DNA of 64,000 nucleotides from Actinoplanes palleronii (lineage in GTDB: Bacteria; Actinomycetota; Actinomycetes; Mycobacteriales; Micromonosporaceae): NCBI RefSeq assembly GCF_016862315.1, contig NZ_BOMS01000139.1, forward strand, positions 1 through 64,000, given 5' to 3'. The notes beneath the pieces are model-generated. The model was given only the letters and a program-made list of their open reading frames with translations. It was not told the DNA's origin and did not search any database. A program made the translations under genes and the position numbers. Positions 1-7,894 of this stretch are shown here, in pieces (within the stretch, counting starts at the first letter, position 1; each line of letters opens with the position of its first letter).

Positions 1-40
1 GCGGGGTGTGGCGCACCGGCATGACCCGCGGGTGGGGCTG

Positions 41-1138
41 TCAGCGGCGGGGTGGGGGCAGGGTCCAGGTTCGGGGGACCTGGATCGGGGCGGCGGGGTC
101 GCCGTCCAGGGCCAGGCTGACCTGCCAGGCGCTCATCGGCGGGCGGCCCAGGGACCACCAGCGGTCGATCAGGGCGACGGCGTCCGCGGTGTAGCGCTCC
201 GCCTCGGGGCCGCCGGCCAGCACCGAGCCGTCCGCCGGGATCACCGCGCCGCCGGTGCCGGTCGCGTCCAGCAGGGCCAGGTGGTTCTGTTCGCGGCCGG
301 GCAGGCCGGCCAGGGTGGCGCGGTGGTCCCAGGCCCCAGCGGCGTACCAGAGGTCGCGGTAGACGATCGCGTCCAGCGGCGAGGCCCACCGGGGCGGGGC
401 GGTCTCGGCCATCGCGGCGAGGATCCCGGCCGACGGCGGGTGGCTGCCGGAGTGCCGGGCGCCGAGCGGGCCGGCTGCGGCCATGAAGCCCGAGGAACAG
501 ACCACGGTGGCGGTCATCGGATCACCTGGCCGGGCGGCCAGGACCGGATGGTGACCGGCGTGCTCGACCGGCGCCATCACGAAACCACCCGGGGCGAGCT
601 GACCGAACCAGTGCGGGGAGAACCCGGCGACGCCGACGGTCACGATGATCCGGTCGTACCGGAAATCCGGAACCCCCAGATAACCGTCGCCGGCGACGAC
701 CCGCACCCCGGCGGCGCCGGCCCGATCCAGCGCGGACCTCGCGCGGGCGGCCACGTCCTCCTGAACGTCCACACTCGTCACCTCGGCGCCGAGCGCCGCC
801 ATCAGCGCGGCGTTGTACCCGGTCCCGGCACCGATCTCGAGCACCCGCATCCCGGGCCGGACGTCCAGCGCGCCCAGCATCATCGCCATCAGCGACGGCT
901 GGCTGGACGAGCTGATCGGCTTGTCCCCGTTCAGCTTCGTGACCAGCACGTCGTTGCGGTACACCGAGGGCAGGAAGGCCGGGTCGCCCGGCTCGACACG
1001 GCTGCCGTCCCGCCGATGGAAACCCTCCGGTACGAACAGCTCCCGGCGCACCCCGGCGAACGCGGCGGCCAGTTCCGGCGTCAGCCGCACCCCGTCCAGC
1101 CTGATCTGATCGAGAAAGTCCCGCCGAACATCCGCCAT
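41..1138 (-). CDS. PCMT-like SAM-dependent methyltransferase
   Basis: The 365-residue product belongs to the protein-L-isoaspartate O-methyltransferase (PCMT) fold family. Motif I reads VLEIGAGTGYNAA, with a preceding SSSSQPSLMA stretch that matches the PCMT substrate/SAM loop and a following acidic strand (SVDVQEDV). True PCMT repair enzymes are about 210 residues, so there is an extra C-terminal region of about 150 residues of unknown role. Long PCMT-like proteins of this kind sometimes modify ribosomally made peptides, but I see no precursor peptide next to it, so the substrate is open. I chose ATG at 1138; a GTG nine bases upstream (1147) is also possible and neither has a clear ribosome binding site. 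It is divergent from the transglutaminase-like gene with only 33 bp between the starts. Confidence 0.8.
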   Translation of the reverse strand: MADVRRDFLDQIRLDGVRLTPELAAAFAGVRRELFVPEGFHRRDGSRVEPGDPAFLPSVYRNDVLVTKLNGDKPISSSSQPSLMAMMLGALDVRPGMRVLEIGAGTGYNAALMAALGAEVTSVDVQEDVAARARSALDRAGAAGVRVVAGDGYLGVPDFRYDRIIVTVGVAGFSPHWFGQLAPGGFVMAPVEHAGHHPVLAARPGDPMTATVVCSSGFMAAAGPLGARHSGSHPPSAGILAAMAETAPPRWASPLDAIVYRDLWYAAGAWDHRATLAGLPGREQNHLALLDATGTGGAVIPADGSVLAGGPEAERYTADAVALIDRWWSLGRPPMSAWQVSLALDGDPAAPIQVPRTWTLPPPRR

Positions 1139-1171
1139 GACTGCCACGGTACGTAACCTGACCCGGCTAGC

Positions 1172-1951
1172 GTGTCGCCCGTGGATGACTCAGTGGTCGG
1201 CTGCACCCTGGAATTCGACGTCCTTGAGCCCTCTGAGATCGCCCTGCAGATCGCCGTGGCCGGCCCGTCGAGAGAGACGCTGCAGGTCACCGGCGCGGAC
1301 GGCCCGATCGAGTCCGTTGAGGTCGACCGGCAGCACGTGGTCCGCGCCCCGGCCGGCCCGCTCACCGTGACCTATCAGGCCACGGTGCCACCGAGGACGG
1401 CGGTGCGGCCGGTCACCGACCTCGACCGGATCGTCGCTCTGCGGCCCAGCCGGTACTGTCCCTCGGACAGGCTGGGCGGTTTCGCGGCCGGCGAGTTCGG
1501 GACCGAGCCGAACGTTCCCACCATCGCCGCGTGGGTGTTCCAGCGGCTCTTCTACCAGGGTGGCAGCAGTGGTCCCAGCACCGACGCCGTCGACACCATG
1601 CTGTCCGGTGCCGGAGTCTGCCGGGACTACGCCCACCTGGTCGTCACCCTGTGCCGGGCCAGTTCGATCCCGGCCCGGGTCGCCGCGGTCTACGCACCGG
1701 GACTGTCCCCGATGGACTTCCACCTGGTCGCCGAGGCCGTGGTGGACGGGCGGTGGACGGTCTGGGACGCCACTCGGCTTGCACCGCGTCCCACCCTGAT
1801 CCGGATCGCGACCGGTCGGGACGCGGCGGACACCGCGCTGGCCAGCACCCTGTCCGGCTCGGTCATCCTGAACCAGACCGAGATCTTCGCCATCGCCGGC
1901 GGCGACCTCCCCCTCGATGATCACCAGTCGCCGGTGTCCCTCGCCCACTGA
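1172..1951 (+). CDS. Transglutaminase-like cysteine protease-fold protein
   Basis: The 259-residue protein has an N-terminal beta-rich region (about residues 1-100) followed by a transglutaminase-like domain. The catalytic triad is visible: Cys in GAGVCRDYAHL, His in MDFHLVAE and Asp in WDATRLAPR. This arrangement is typical of bacterial transglutaminase-like proteins, which act as peptidases or amidases more often than as cross-linkers. The start is GTG at 1172, in the gap that separates it from the divergent methyltransferase gene. No signal peptide is visible, so it is probably cytoplasmic. It converges on the phosphotransferase gene, whose stop lies 14 bp downstream. Confidence 0.85.
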   Translation: MSPVDDSVVGCTLEFDVLEPSEIALQIAVAGPSRETLQVTGADGPIESVEVDRQHVVRAPAGPLTVTYQATVPPRTAVRPVTDLDRIVALRPSRYCPSDRLGGFAAGEFGTEPNVPTIAAWVFQRLFYQGGSSGPSTDAVDTMLSGAGVCRDYAHLVVTLCRASSIPARVAAVYAPGLSPMDFHLVAEAVVDGRWTVWDATRLAPRPTLIRIATGRDAADTALASTLSGSVILNQTEIFAIAGGDLPLDDHQSPVSLAH

Positions 1952-1964
1952 CGACCGCGGACCG

Positions 1965-3272
1965 TTAATGGTGGGCGGGGGCAGCCGGGCGCACGGAGCC
2001 GGGCACCGGTGACGGCGCCGGGCCCACGGCCGCGACCGCCGCGGTCAGGCGTTCCGGCACGTCACCCGCGTGATAGGGCCACTCCGACTGTTCGATGTGG
2101 GCGAGGAACCCGGCATAGGTGACGGCGCCCAGCAACCCGGCCACCGGGCGCAGCAGTTCCACCGCGCGTTCCGGTTCGCAGCCCGGCGCGGTCTCCCGCC
2201 AGCGCTGCGCCCACGCCGCGACCAGCGGTTCCGGATTGTCCAGGCCGTCGGTGAGCCGCAGCAGGTCGAAGGCCGGGTGACCGACTCCGGAGTCGCCCCA
2301 GTCGATGATCACCAGGCCGGCCTCGCCGTCGGTGCGCACGTTGCCCGGGTGCAGGTCGCCGTGCAGCAGCGTGTCCGGCAGCCCGCAGGCGGCGACCGCG
2401 GCCAGCCGCTCCGGCAGCCCGTCGATCAGATCCGCCAGCCCGGGGATGTCATCCCGATACGGCGCGGCCACCCGGGCGAACCGGGCCGCGTCCAGACCGT
2501 GGGTCGGGAGCGCGGCGTCGGCCGGCACGGCGTCGTCCGGCACGGCGTCGGCCGGGAAGCGGCCGACCGGGGAGGTGGTGTGGGTCAGGCGGCGATCCGG
2601 GACGCCGGCCGTGAGCAGGCGGTCGGTCCGGGTGGCGTAGTGGGCCTGGACCGGGTGGAACATCTCGGCGATCTCGGCGCACAGCCGGGGACCCGCGCCA
2701 TAGCGGTCGTCACCGGGCACGTGGGCGAGCAGCATCCGCCCGGCCTGGCCGGCGGCCAGCAGGTACGGGACGAGCTCCGGGGCGACCTCGGCGACCAGGC
2801 CGAGCACCGCGGGCTCGTGGGCGAAGAATCCCGGCACCTGTTTGAGCCAGGCCACCGGCCCGCCGTCCGGGCCGTCGAGCCGCCAGATCGCGGACAGGTT
2901 CCAGGTCCGCTGCTGACGAGCGGTCGCGCCGGGGAAACCCAGCCGGTCCAGCGCGCCGGCCGCCCAGGCCAGGGACGCGGACGGCCCGCCCGGCTCGGCC
3001 CACGGCGCGCGCCGGGCGTGCGGGACCAGGTCGGCGCCGAGCGGGGTCAGCCCGGCCGGCCGGTCCGGGGTCTCGGCGAGGTACGTGACGTGCCCGCCGG
3101 GCGGCGCCTCCCGGTCGGCGTGCAGCAACCGCAGCACGGTGACCTCGACCCCGGCCCCGGCGACCACCTCGGCGACCTCCTGCCACCAGGGGCCGAGAAC
3201 GGTGAACGGCGGTAGCGCGCCGAGCAGGTCACCGGCAGGATCGACCAGCACCAGGGTCACGGTTCGAGGCAT
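1965..3272 (-). CDS. APH-like phosphotransferase (aminoglycoside/choline kinase fold)
   Basis: The 435-residue protein has a C-terminal kinase-like lobe with the phosphotransferase signature LLHGDLHPGNV and the metal-binding IIDWGDSG motif, as in APH/choline kinase family proteins. The first 130 or so residues (MPRTVTLVLVDPAG onward) resemble a small substrate-recognition domain rather than the kinase N-lobe. ATG at 3272 overlaps the 3' end of the allantoicase gene by 16 bp, so it is probably the third gene of the allB-alc operon. Its substrate is unknown. The position suggests a role near ureide metabolism, but this may only reflect convenience of transcription. I do not call it a resistance gene. 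Confidence 0.75.
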   Translation of the reverse strand: MPRTVTLVLVDPAGDLLGALPPFTVLGPWWQEVAEVVAGAGVEVTVLRLLHADREAPPGGHVTYLAETPDRPAGLTPLGADLVPHARRAPWAEPGGPSASLAWAAGALDRLGFPGATARQQRTWNLSAIWRLDGPDGGPVAWLKQVPGFFAHEPAVLGLVAEVAPELVPYLLAAGQAGRMLLAHVPGDDRYGAGPRLCAEIAEMFHPVQAHYATRTDRLLTAGVPDRRLTHTTSPVGRFPADAVPDDAVPADAALPTHGLDAARFARVAAPYRDDIPGLADLIDGLPERLAAVAACGLPDTLLHGDLHPGNVRTDGEAGLVIIDWGDSGVGHPAFDLLRLTDGLDNPEPLVAAWAQRWRETAPGCEPERAVELLRPVAGLLGAVTYAGFLAHIEQSEWPYHAGDVPERLTAAVAAVGPAPSPVPGSVRPAAPAHH

Positions 3273-4243
3273 GACCTCATTCTCGCCCACAGGTGATCCT
3301 GATCGGCCCGCCCGTGCAGACGCAGCCGGGCCATTCCCCCGTCGGGGAAGATGTCCAGCCGCGCGTGGGTGACCGCAGGGCCCTTGACCAGCGGGAACCG
3401 GTGCGGAGTGTCCGGGCGCAACGCTGTCCGGGGCAGCAGCTCGACCTGGTCGCCGTCGGCGGTGAGACCGGTCAGCGCGGCCCAGCCGGGGGCGTTGCCC
3501 TTGAAGTGGCTGGTGTCCAGGTCGGCGAAACGCAACCTGGCCGGGGCGGCGAGCTGCACCAGCACCCAGTCGTTGGCGTCGTCGCGGCGGCGGGAGGTCT
3601 CCCAGCCGTCGCCCATGTTCTGCGCCAGGCCGGGCATCAGCATCCGCTGCGGGTGGCCGTAGAAGACGTTGCTGCAGTCGACGACGCGACCGCCGTACTC
3701 CGCGGCGGCCACGTCGAAGATCTTCGGCAGCAGCGCGGGGTCGGGGACCACCTCGCCGTGCACGCGCAGCCGGGCCACCCCGCCGTCCGGGTAGATGGTG
3801 AGCCGCACGTGGGTGTAACGCCGGCCGTCGGTGACCCCGAAAAGGTTTCTCGAGTCCCCTTTGAGCTCGGCACGCGGCAGGATCTCGGTCCACTCGGCCT
3901 CGGCGAGCTCGGCCGGGCCCGGATAGCCGGGCAGGGCGACCGCGTCGACCGACGCGTACGGCGGGAAGTTCCCGGTGAAGAACGCGGTGTCCACGTCCAC
4001 CCCGTGGATCACGCCGGGCGCGCCCAGCCGGACGATCGCGAAGTCGTGCCCGGGGCTGCGGCGGCGGCGGGTCTCCCAGCCGTCGTACACCTGGCCCTTG
4101 TGGTCGAAGGTCTTCGGCGCGTGCCCGGGCGCGGACGGGAGCACGAGGTGGTCGGCGGTGGCGAAGAACTCGTCGTTGGCGTGCACGACACCACCACCGA
4201 AGGCCCGCGACGCGAGGTCGGGCAGTGCGGTGAAGTCCTCCAT
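3257..4243 (-). CDS. alc: Allantoicase
   Basis: Allantoicase hydrolyses allantoate to ureidoglycolate and urea. The 328-residue product has the two tandem allantoicase domains of the family: a first half beginning DLASRAFGGGVVHANDEFFA and a second half beginning YGGRVVDCSNVFYGHP. Each half carries the repeated GWETRRRR or GWETSRRR motif and the DTAFFTGN or DTSHFKGN motif. The ATG at 4243 shares one base with the allantoinase stop (TGATG), so the two are translationally coupled. The full purine route is encoded in the same 12 kb. Length and motifs fit an intact enzyme. Confidence 0.95.
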   Translation of the reverse strand: MEDFTALPDLASRAFGGGVVHANDEFFATADHLVLPSAPGHAPKTFDHKGQVYDGWETRRRRSPGHDFAIVRLGAPGVIHGVDVDTAFFTGNFPPYASVDAVALPGYPGPAELAEAEWTEILPRAELKGDSRNLFGVTDGRRYTHVRLTIYPDGGVARLRVHGEVVPDPALLPKIFDVAAAEYGGRVVDCSNVFYGHPQRMLMPGLAQNMGDGWETSRRRDDANDWVLVQLAAPARLRFADLDTSHFKGNAPGWAALTGLTADGDQVELLPRTALRPDTPHRFPLVKGPAVTHARLDIFPDGGMARLRLHGRADQDHLWARMRSCLEP

Positions 4244-5553
4244 CAGTTCTCCCTCGTCAGGAATCGTCCGGCCTTCTCGGCGCCGGTCACCGGCGAGCCG
4301 CGCAGCCACGTGGTGCGGACCACGCCGCGCAGGGTCTTCCCGGCATACGGCGTCACCGGGTTCTTGTGGTGCAGCGCGTGCGCGTCGACCACGAACTCCG
4401 CATCCGGGTCGAACGCCACCAGGTCGGCGTCCGCACCGACCGCGATCCGGCCCTTGCCGGCCAGCCCGGCCAGGTCGGCCGGACGGCTCGCCATCCAGCT
4501 CACCACATCGGCGAGCGAAAACCCACGCGCTTGCGCGGAGGTCCAGATCACCGGCAGGCCGAGCTGCACCGACGCGATGCCACCCCAGGCGGCCGCGAAG
4601 TCGCCGGTGTCCTGACGTTTCAGTTCCGGGGTGCACGGCGAGTGGTCGCTGACCACGCAGGTGATCAGGCCGTCGGCCAGCGCGGCCCAGAGCAGGTCGG
4701 CGTTCGCGGCGTCCCGGATCGGCGGGCAGCACTTGAACTCGGTGGCGCCGTCCGGGATCAGGCCGGCGTCCAGCGTGAGGTAGTGCGGGCAGGTCTCGGC
4801 GGTGACCCGCACCCCCTCCGCCTTCGCCTTCGCGATCAGCGGGAGCGCGGACGCGGACGACAGGTGCAGGATGTGGACCCGCCGGCCGGCGGCCCGGGCC
4901 ACCTCGATCGCGGTGGCGACCGCGGCGTGCTCGGCGTCGGCCGGGCGTGAGGAGAGGAAGTCCGCGTACGTCGCGGAGCTGGCCGCGTCGTGCAGGTGAT
5001 CCGGGTCCTCGGCGTGCACCACGAACAGCGCGTCGACGGCCCGCATCGCCGCGCCGAGCTGGGCGGCGTCGACCGGCGGGAACTCCGGGACACCGGAGTC
5101 GGCGAGGAACGACTTGAAGCCGAACACCCCGGCGGCGTGCAGCGCGGGCAGGTCGGCCGCGTTGCCGGGGATGGCGCCGCCCCAGAAGCCGACGTCGACG
5201 TGGCACTGGCCGGTGGCGGCGGCCTGTTTGACCCGCAGCGCCGCGGCGTCGACCGTGGGCGGCAGGCTGTTGAGCGGCATGTCGATGATGGTGGTGACCC
5301 CGCCGGCCGCGGCGGCGCGCGTCGCGCTGGCGAAGCCCTCCCACTCGGTGCGGCCGGGCTCGTTGACATGCACGTGAGTGTCCACCAGCCCGGGTAGCAG
5401 CACGGTGTCAGCGAGATCGACGTCGTTGACCGCCGGCAGCTCCGCGTCGTACGGATGAATCGCGACGATCGTGCCGCCCACGACCGCAACCGACGCTGCC
5501 ACCTGGCCCTCGGGCGTGATCGCCCGCCGGGATCGCACCACAAGATCGAACAT
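4243..5553 (-). CDS. allB: Allantoinase
   Basis: Allantoinase is a dinuclear-metal amidohydrolase that opens the hydantoin ring of allantoin to give allantoate. The 436-residue protein shows the HxH metal pair in DTHVHVNEPGRTEWEGF, the lysine expected to be carboxylated in FGFKSFLADS, histidines in HILHLSSASAL and VHAEDPDHL, and the aspartate in VSDHSPC. ATG at 5553 has an AGGG about eight bases upstream. It is the first gene of an allB-alc-phosphotransferase series. Allantoinase and dihydropyrimidinase/dihydroorotase share this fold, but the adjoining allantoicase makes allantoinase the clear choice. Confidence 0.95.
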   Translation of the reverse strand: MFDLVVRSRRAITPEGQVAASVAVVGGTIVAIHPYDAELPAVNDVDLADTVLLPGLVDTHVHVNEPGRTEWEGFASATRAAAAGGVTTIIDMPLNSLPPTVDAAALRVKQAAATGQCHVDVGFWGGAIPGNAADLPALHAAGVFGFKSFLADSGVPEFPPVDAAQLGAAMRAVDALFVVHAEDPDHLHDAASSATYADFLSSRPADAEHAAVATAIEVARAAGRRVHILHLSSASALPLIAKAKAEGVRVTAETCPHYLTLDAGLIPDGATEFKCCPPIRDAANADLLWAALADGLITCVVSDHSPCTPELKRQDTGDFAAAWGGIASVQLGLPVIWTSAQARGFSLADVVSWMASRPADLAGLAGKGRIAVGADADLVAFDPDAEFVVDAHALHHKNPVTPYAGKTLRGVVRTTWLRGSPVTGAEKAGRFLTREN

Positions 5554-5636
5554 GGATCGACCCTAACCGCGCTTTGTTACGCGGGATGCCCTTCCAGGCG
5601 GAAGCACATTTCGACGCCGTCACGTACCCTTCGGCC

Positions 5637-6047
5637 ATGGCACGACGGTGGCGACTCGCTGTGATCTGTGTGGCCTGTGGTGTGGCCGTCAGCGGCCTCG
5701 AACTGGCCCGGGGCCGCACCGGCACGGCCGTGGCCATGCTGGTGTTCTTCCTGGTCATGGCGCTGGTGGCGTCGCCACTGATCTTCCCCGGCGCCACCGC
5801 CGCGCCGGACGGCGCGCCGGTGGTCTACTGGCGTCCCGGCTGCCCGTTCTGCCTGCGGCTGCGCGCCCAGCTGGGAGCGGACGGCGCCCGCCTGACCTGG
5901 GTGGACATCTGGCAGGACCCGGCGGGGGCGGCCGTGGTCCGCGGCATCACCGGCGGCGACGAGACCGTGCCGACCGTGGTGATCGGCGGCGAGGGCTTCG
6001 TCAACCCCGATCCGCGCTGGCTGCGCGAGCGCCTCCGGACCGCCTGA
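5637..6047 (+). CDS. Membrane-anchored glutaredoxin-like protein
   Basis: The 136-residue protein begins with two hydrophobic segments (about residues 5-23 and 31-50) and ends in a glutaredoxin-like domain with the redox motif CPFC in VVYWRPGCPFCLRLR. A cis-proline site follows (ETVPTVVIGGEGFVNP). The domain resembles mycoredoxin/glutaredoxin proteins of actinobacteria, which use mycothiol. The orientation of the domain relative to the membrane is not certain from sequence. I preferred ATG at 5637; a TTG at 5574 would add 21 residues that look non-coding. It is divergent from allB. Confidence 0.8.
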   Translation: MARRWRLAVICVACGVAVSGLELARGRTGTAVAMLVFFLVMALVASPLIFPGATAAPDGAPVVYWRPGCPFCLRLRAQLGADGARLTWVDIWQDPAGAAVVRGITGGDETVPTVVIGGEGFVNPDPRWLRERLRTA

Positions 6048-6336
6048 CCGGTACGGCCCGCAGCCGGCCACCCCGGCCGGGCCGGGTGGGCGGATCCGGC
6101 ACTTCGTCGAGGTGCAGGCTCCGGATGACCGCGGGCGGCGCGACGGTCGCCGCGTCCGGGCACGGGTACCAGGCGCACCCGCAGGAGCATCGTCTCGTCC
6201 ACGGCTTGTACCAGGCGCGTACCGGTTCGTGTCGCACGTTCGCCTCCCGGCGTTCGGGCTGATGTCCTGTGGTACGTATCCGGCGCGCCACGGTTCGAGG
6301 TCATCGGCAATTCGACGGACGCTAATGTTTCACGGT
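6048..6336. other. Intergenic stretch with possible leaderless promoter
   Basis: No convincing gene is visible on either strand in these 289 bp. At the right end a TAATGT hexamer (6323-6328) sits about eight bases before the ATG at 6337, the distance expected for a -10 box of a leaderless transcript. An upstream ATG at 6325 overlaps the hexamer. Confidence 0.35.
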
Positions 6337-6738
6337 ATGAACGGAGCAGACCCACCACGCCGGGTGACCGGGCTGACCGTGCTCACCGTCGTCGTGATCG
6401 GACTCGCGCTGGCCGCGGTGGCCCTGGTCGTCCTGCTCGTCGTCAGTCCCGCCTCCGGGGTCAGCCTGGTCCCGGGCTGGCTCACTGCCGCCGGCGCGTC
6501 CACCACGGTGATCACCGGTGGTCTGGTCGCCGCGGCGCTGGCCGGCCTAGCGGTGATCAACAGCCGCCGCGGCCGGCGGTCCGGCCTGCTGGTCCTGCTG
6601 GCGATCACGACCGTGCTGGTGACCGCCGCGACGCACCGCATCACCGACGACCACGGTGACCGCGGTGACCGCGAGCCGGCGACGGAGAACACCTGCGTGG
6701 TCTACAGCGGCGGGAGCCAGAGCTGCCCCGGTGGCTGA
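6337..6738 (+). CDS. Small membrane protein of unknown function
   Basis: I do not recognise this 133-residue protein. It has three hydrophobic stretches, at about residues 12-35, 52-72 and 80-97, separated by a short Arg-rich loop (NSRRGRRSG). A polar tail follows, rich in Asp, Glu and Arg, with two cysteines near the end (CVVYSGGSQSC) that could form a disulphide if the tail is outside. ATG at 6337 is favoured; ATG 12 bases upstream (6325) would add four residues. It converges on the DUF6986 gene with 6 bp between stops. Confidence 0.6.
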   Translation: MNGADPPRRVTGLTVLTVVVIGLALAAVALVVLLVVSPASGVSLVPGWLTAAGASTTVITGGLVAAALAGLAVINSRRGRRSGLLVLLAITTVLVTAATHRITDDHGDRGDREPATENTCVVYSGGSQSCPGG

Positions 6739-6744
6739 TCCCGA

Positions 6745-7881
6745 TCAGACGAGAGCGGTGAGCTGTTCCCGGGGGAAACCCGCGTCGGTCAACGCACCGC
6801 AGTCCAACCCGCGCAGCAGATACCCGGCCAGCGCCCGCGCGGTCGCCGGCTCGTCCATGATCCCGCTGTCCTGCCGGTCCAGGTACCGGTGCAGGCGGGT
6901 GATCGCCGCGTCCCGGCCGTCCCGGAAGAACGCGTAGGTCGCCGCGTACCGGCTCGGCAGCTGCGCCGGGTGCAGGTCCCAGCCCTGGTAGTAGCCGCGT
7001 TCCAGGGAACGGCGGACCAGCCGGTGGTGCAGCTGCCACGCGGCGTGCACGTCGTCGCGGCCGCCGACCGGCAGGATGTTCGTCGACCCGTCGGAGAGCC
7101 GCACCCCGGTCTGCGCCGCGGCCGCCTGCATCACCGCCTTGGCATAATCGGCCACCGGATGTTCCATCGACTGGTAGGCCGCGGCCACTCCGGCCGCCGC
7201 GCTGTAGTCGTAGGTGCCGTAGTGCAGGCCGGTGCAGCGCCCGTCGGCCGCGGTGATCAGCCGGGCCACCGTGGCCGTGCCGTCCGCGGCGAGGACCGCC
7301 GAGGGCAGTTCGACCTGGATCTCGAAGGTGAGCGCGCCGGTGCTCAGGCCGTACGAAAGCTCGAGTTTTTCGCAGAGCGCGACCATCGTCGCGACCTGGT
7401 CCGTACCGCTGACCTTGGGCAGGGTGATGGTGAAGGTGTCCTGGTAGGAGTCCAGGAAAAGATCGAGGGTGCGCAGCGCGCGGTGCCGGGTCGCGGCCTC
7501 CAGCGACTTGATCCGCAGGCCGAGGAACGGCGGGCGCGGTCCGTCGGCCAGGGTCGCCGCCGCCTTGCGGACCGCGGCGTCTTCCTGATCATCATCTCGT
7601 ACGCCGTAACCGTCCTCGAAGTCCACCCGCAGGTCCTCGATCGGCTCCCGTGCCAACTTGGCGCGCACCGCGCCGTCCGGCCACGGGAAATCGTGCTGAT
7701 CCATCGCGGTCAGCGCGATCGTGCCCCAGTCGCGGAACCCGTCGAGCTTGTCGGCGGGCACGTAGACGGTGTGCACGGGTTGCCGCCCGGCGCGCTCCCC
7801 CGGGTACCGGGCCCGGAGGAACGCGTCGTGGGCAGCAAGGCGCCCGTCGATCTCGGCATAGTCATGATCGGACAGGCGCAT
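6745..7881 (-). CDS. DUF6986 / HpcH-HpaI aldolase-like protein
   Basis: The 378-residue protein resembles the DUF6986 group, distant relatives of HpcH/HpaI aldolases and citrate-lyase beta subunits. Supporting features are the acidic VDFEDGYGVRDDDQED segment, a TIM-barrel-like FEIQVELPSAV strand that places a Glu at the likely metal site, and a GLHYGTYDYSAAAG strand. It lies 13 bp downstream of aceB and is surely co-transcribed with it, between the allantoin and urate genes. Such enzymes make or break C-C bonds on 2-oxo acids such as glyoxylate or pyruvate. The reaction is unknown. I infer a role in handling glyoxylate released from ureidoglycolate. Start ATG at 7881. Confidence 0.8.
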   Translation of the reverse strand: MRLSDHDYAEIDGRLAAHDAFLRARYPGERAGRQPVHTVYVPADKLDGFRDWGTIALTAMDQHDFPWPDGAVRAKLAREPIEDLRVDFEDGYGVRDDDQEDAAVRKAAATLADGPRPPFLGLRIKSLEAATRHRALRTLDLFLDSYQDTFTITLPKVSGTDQVATMVALCEKLELSYGLSTGALTFEIQVELPSAVLAADGTATVARLITAADGRCTGLHYGTYDYSAAAGVAAAYQSMEHPVADYAKAVMQAAAAQTGVRLSDGSTNILPVGGRDDVHAAWQLHHRLVRRSLERGYYQGWDLHPAQLPSRYAATYAFFRDGRDAAITRLHRYLDRQDSGIMDEPATARALAGYLLRGLDCGALTDAGFPREQLTALV

Positions 7882-7894
7882 GTGACGATTTTCC

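Noticed and set aside
41..1138. Lanthipeptide or other RiPP cluster because of the long PCMT-like protein
   Set aside because: No precursor peptide, cyclase or ATP-grasp gene is adjacent within the window; sequence to the left is not available.
1965..3272. Aminoglycoside resistance gene
   Set aside because: The motifs are shared by many small-molecule kinases and the gene sits in an allantoin operon. There is no resistance context.
3257..5344. An apparent fusion of 695 residues running through allantoinase into allantoicase
   Set aside because: Its first half is out of frame with allantoinase and is low-complexity. The true genes have a TGATG junction at 4243.
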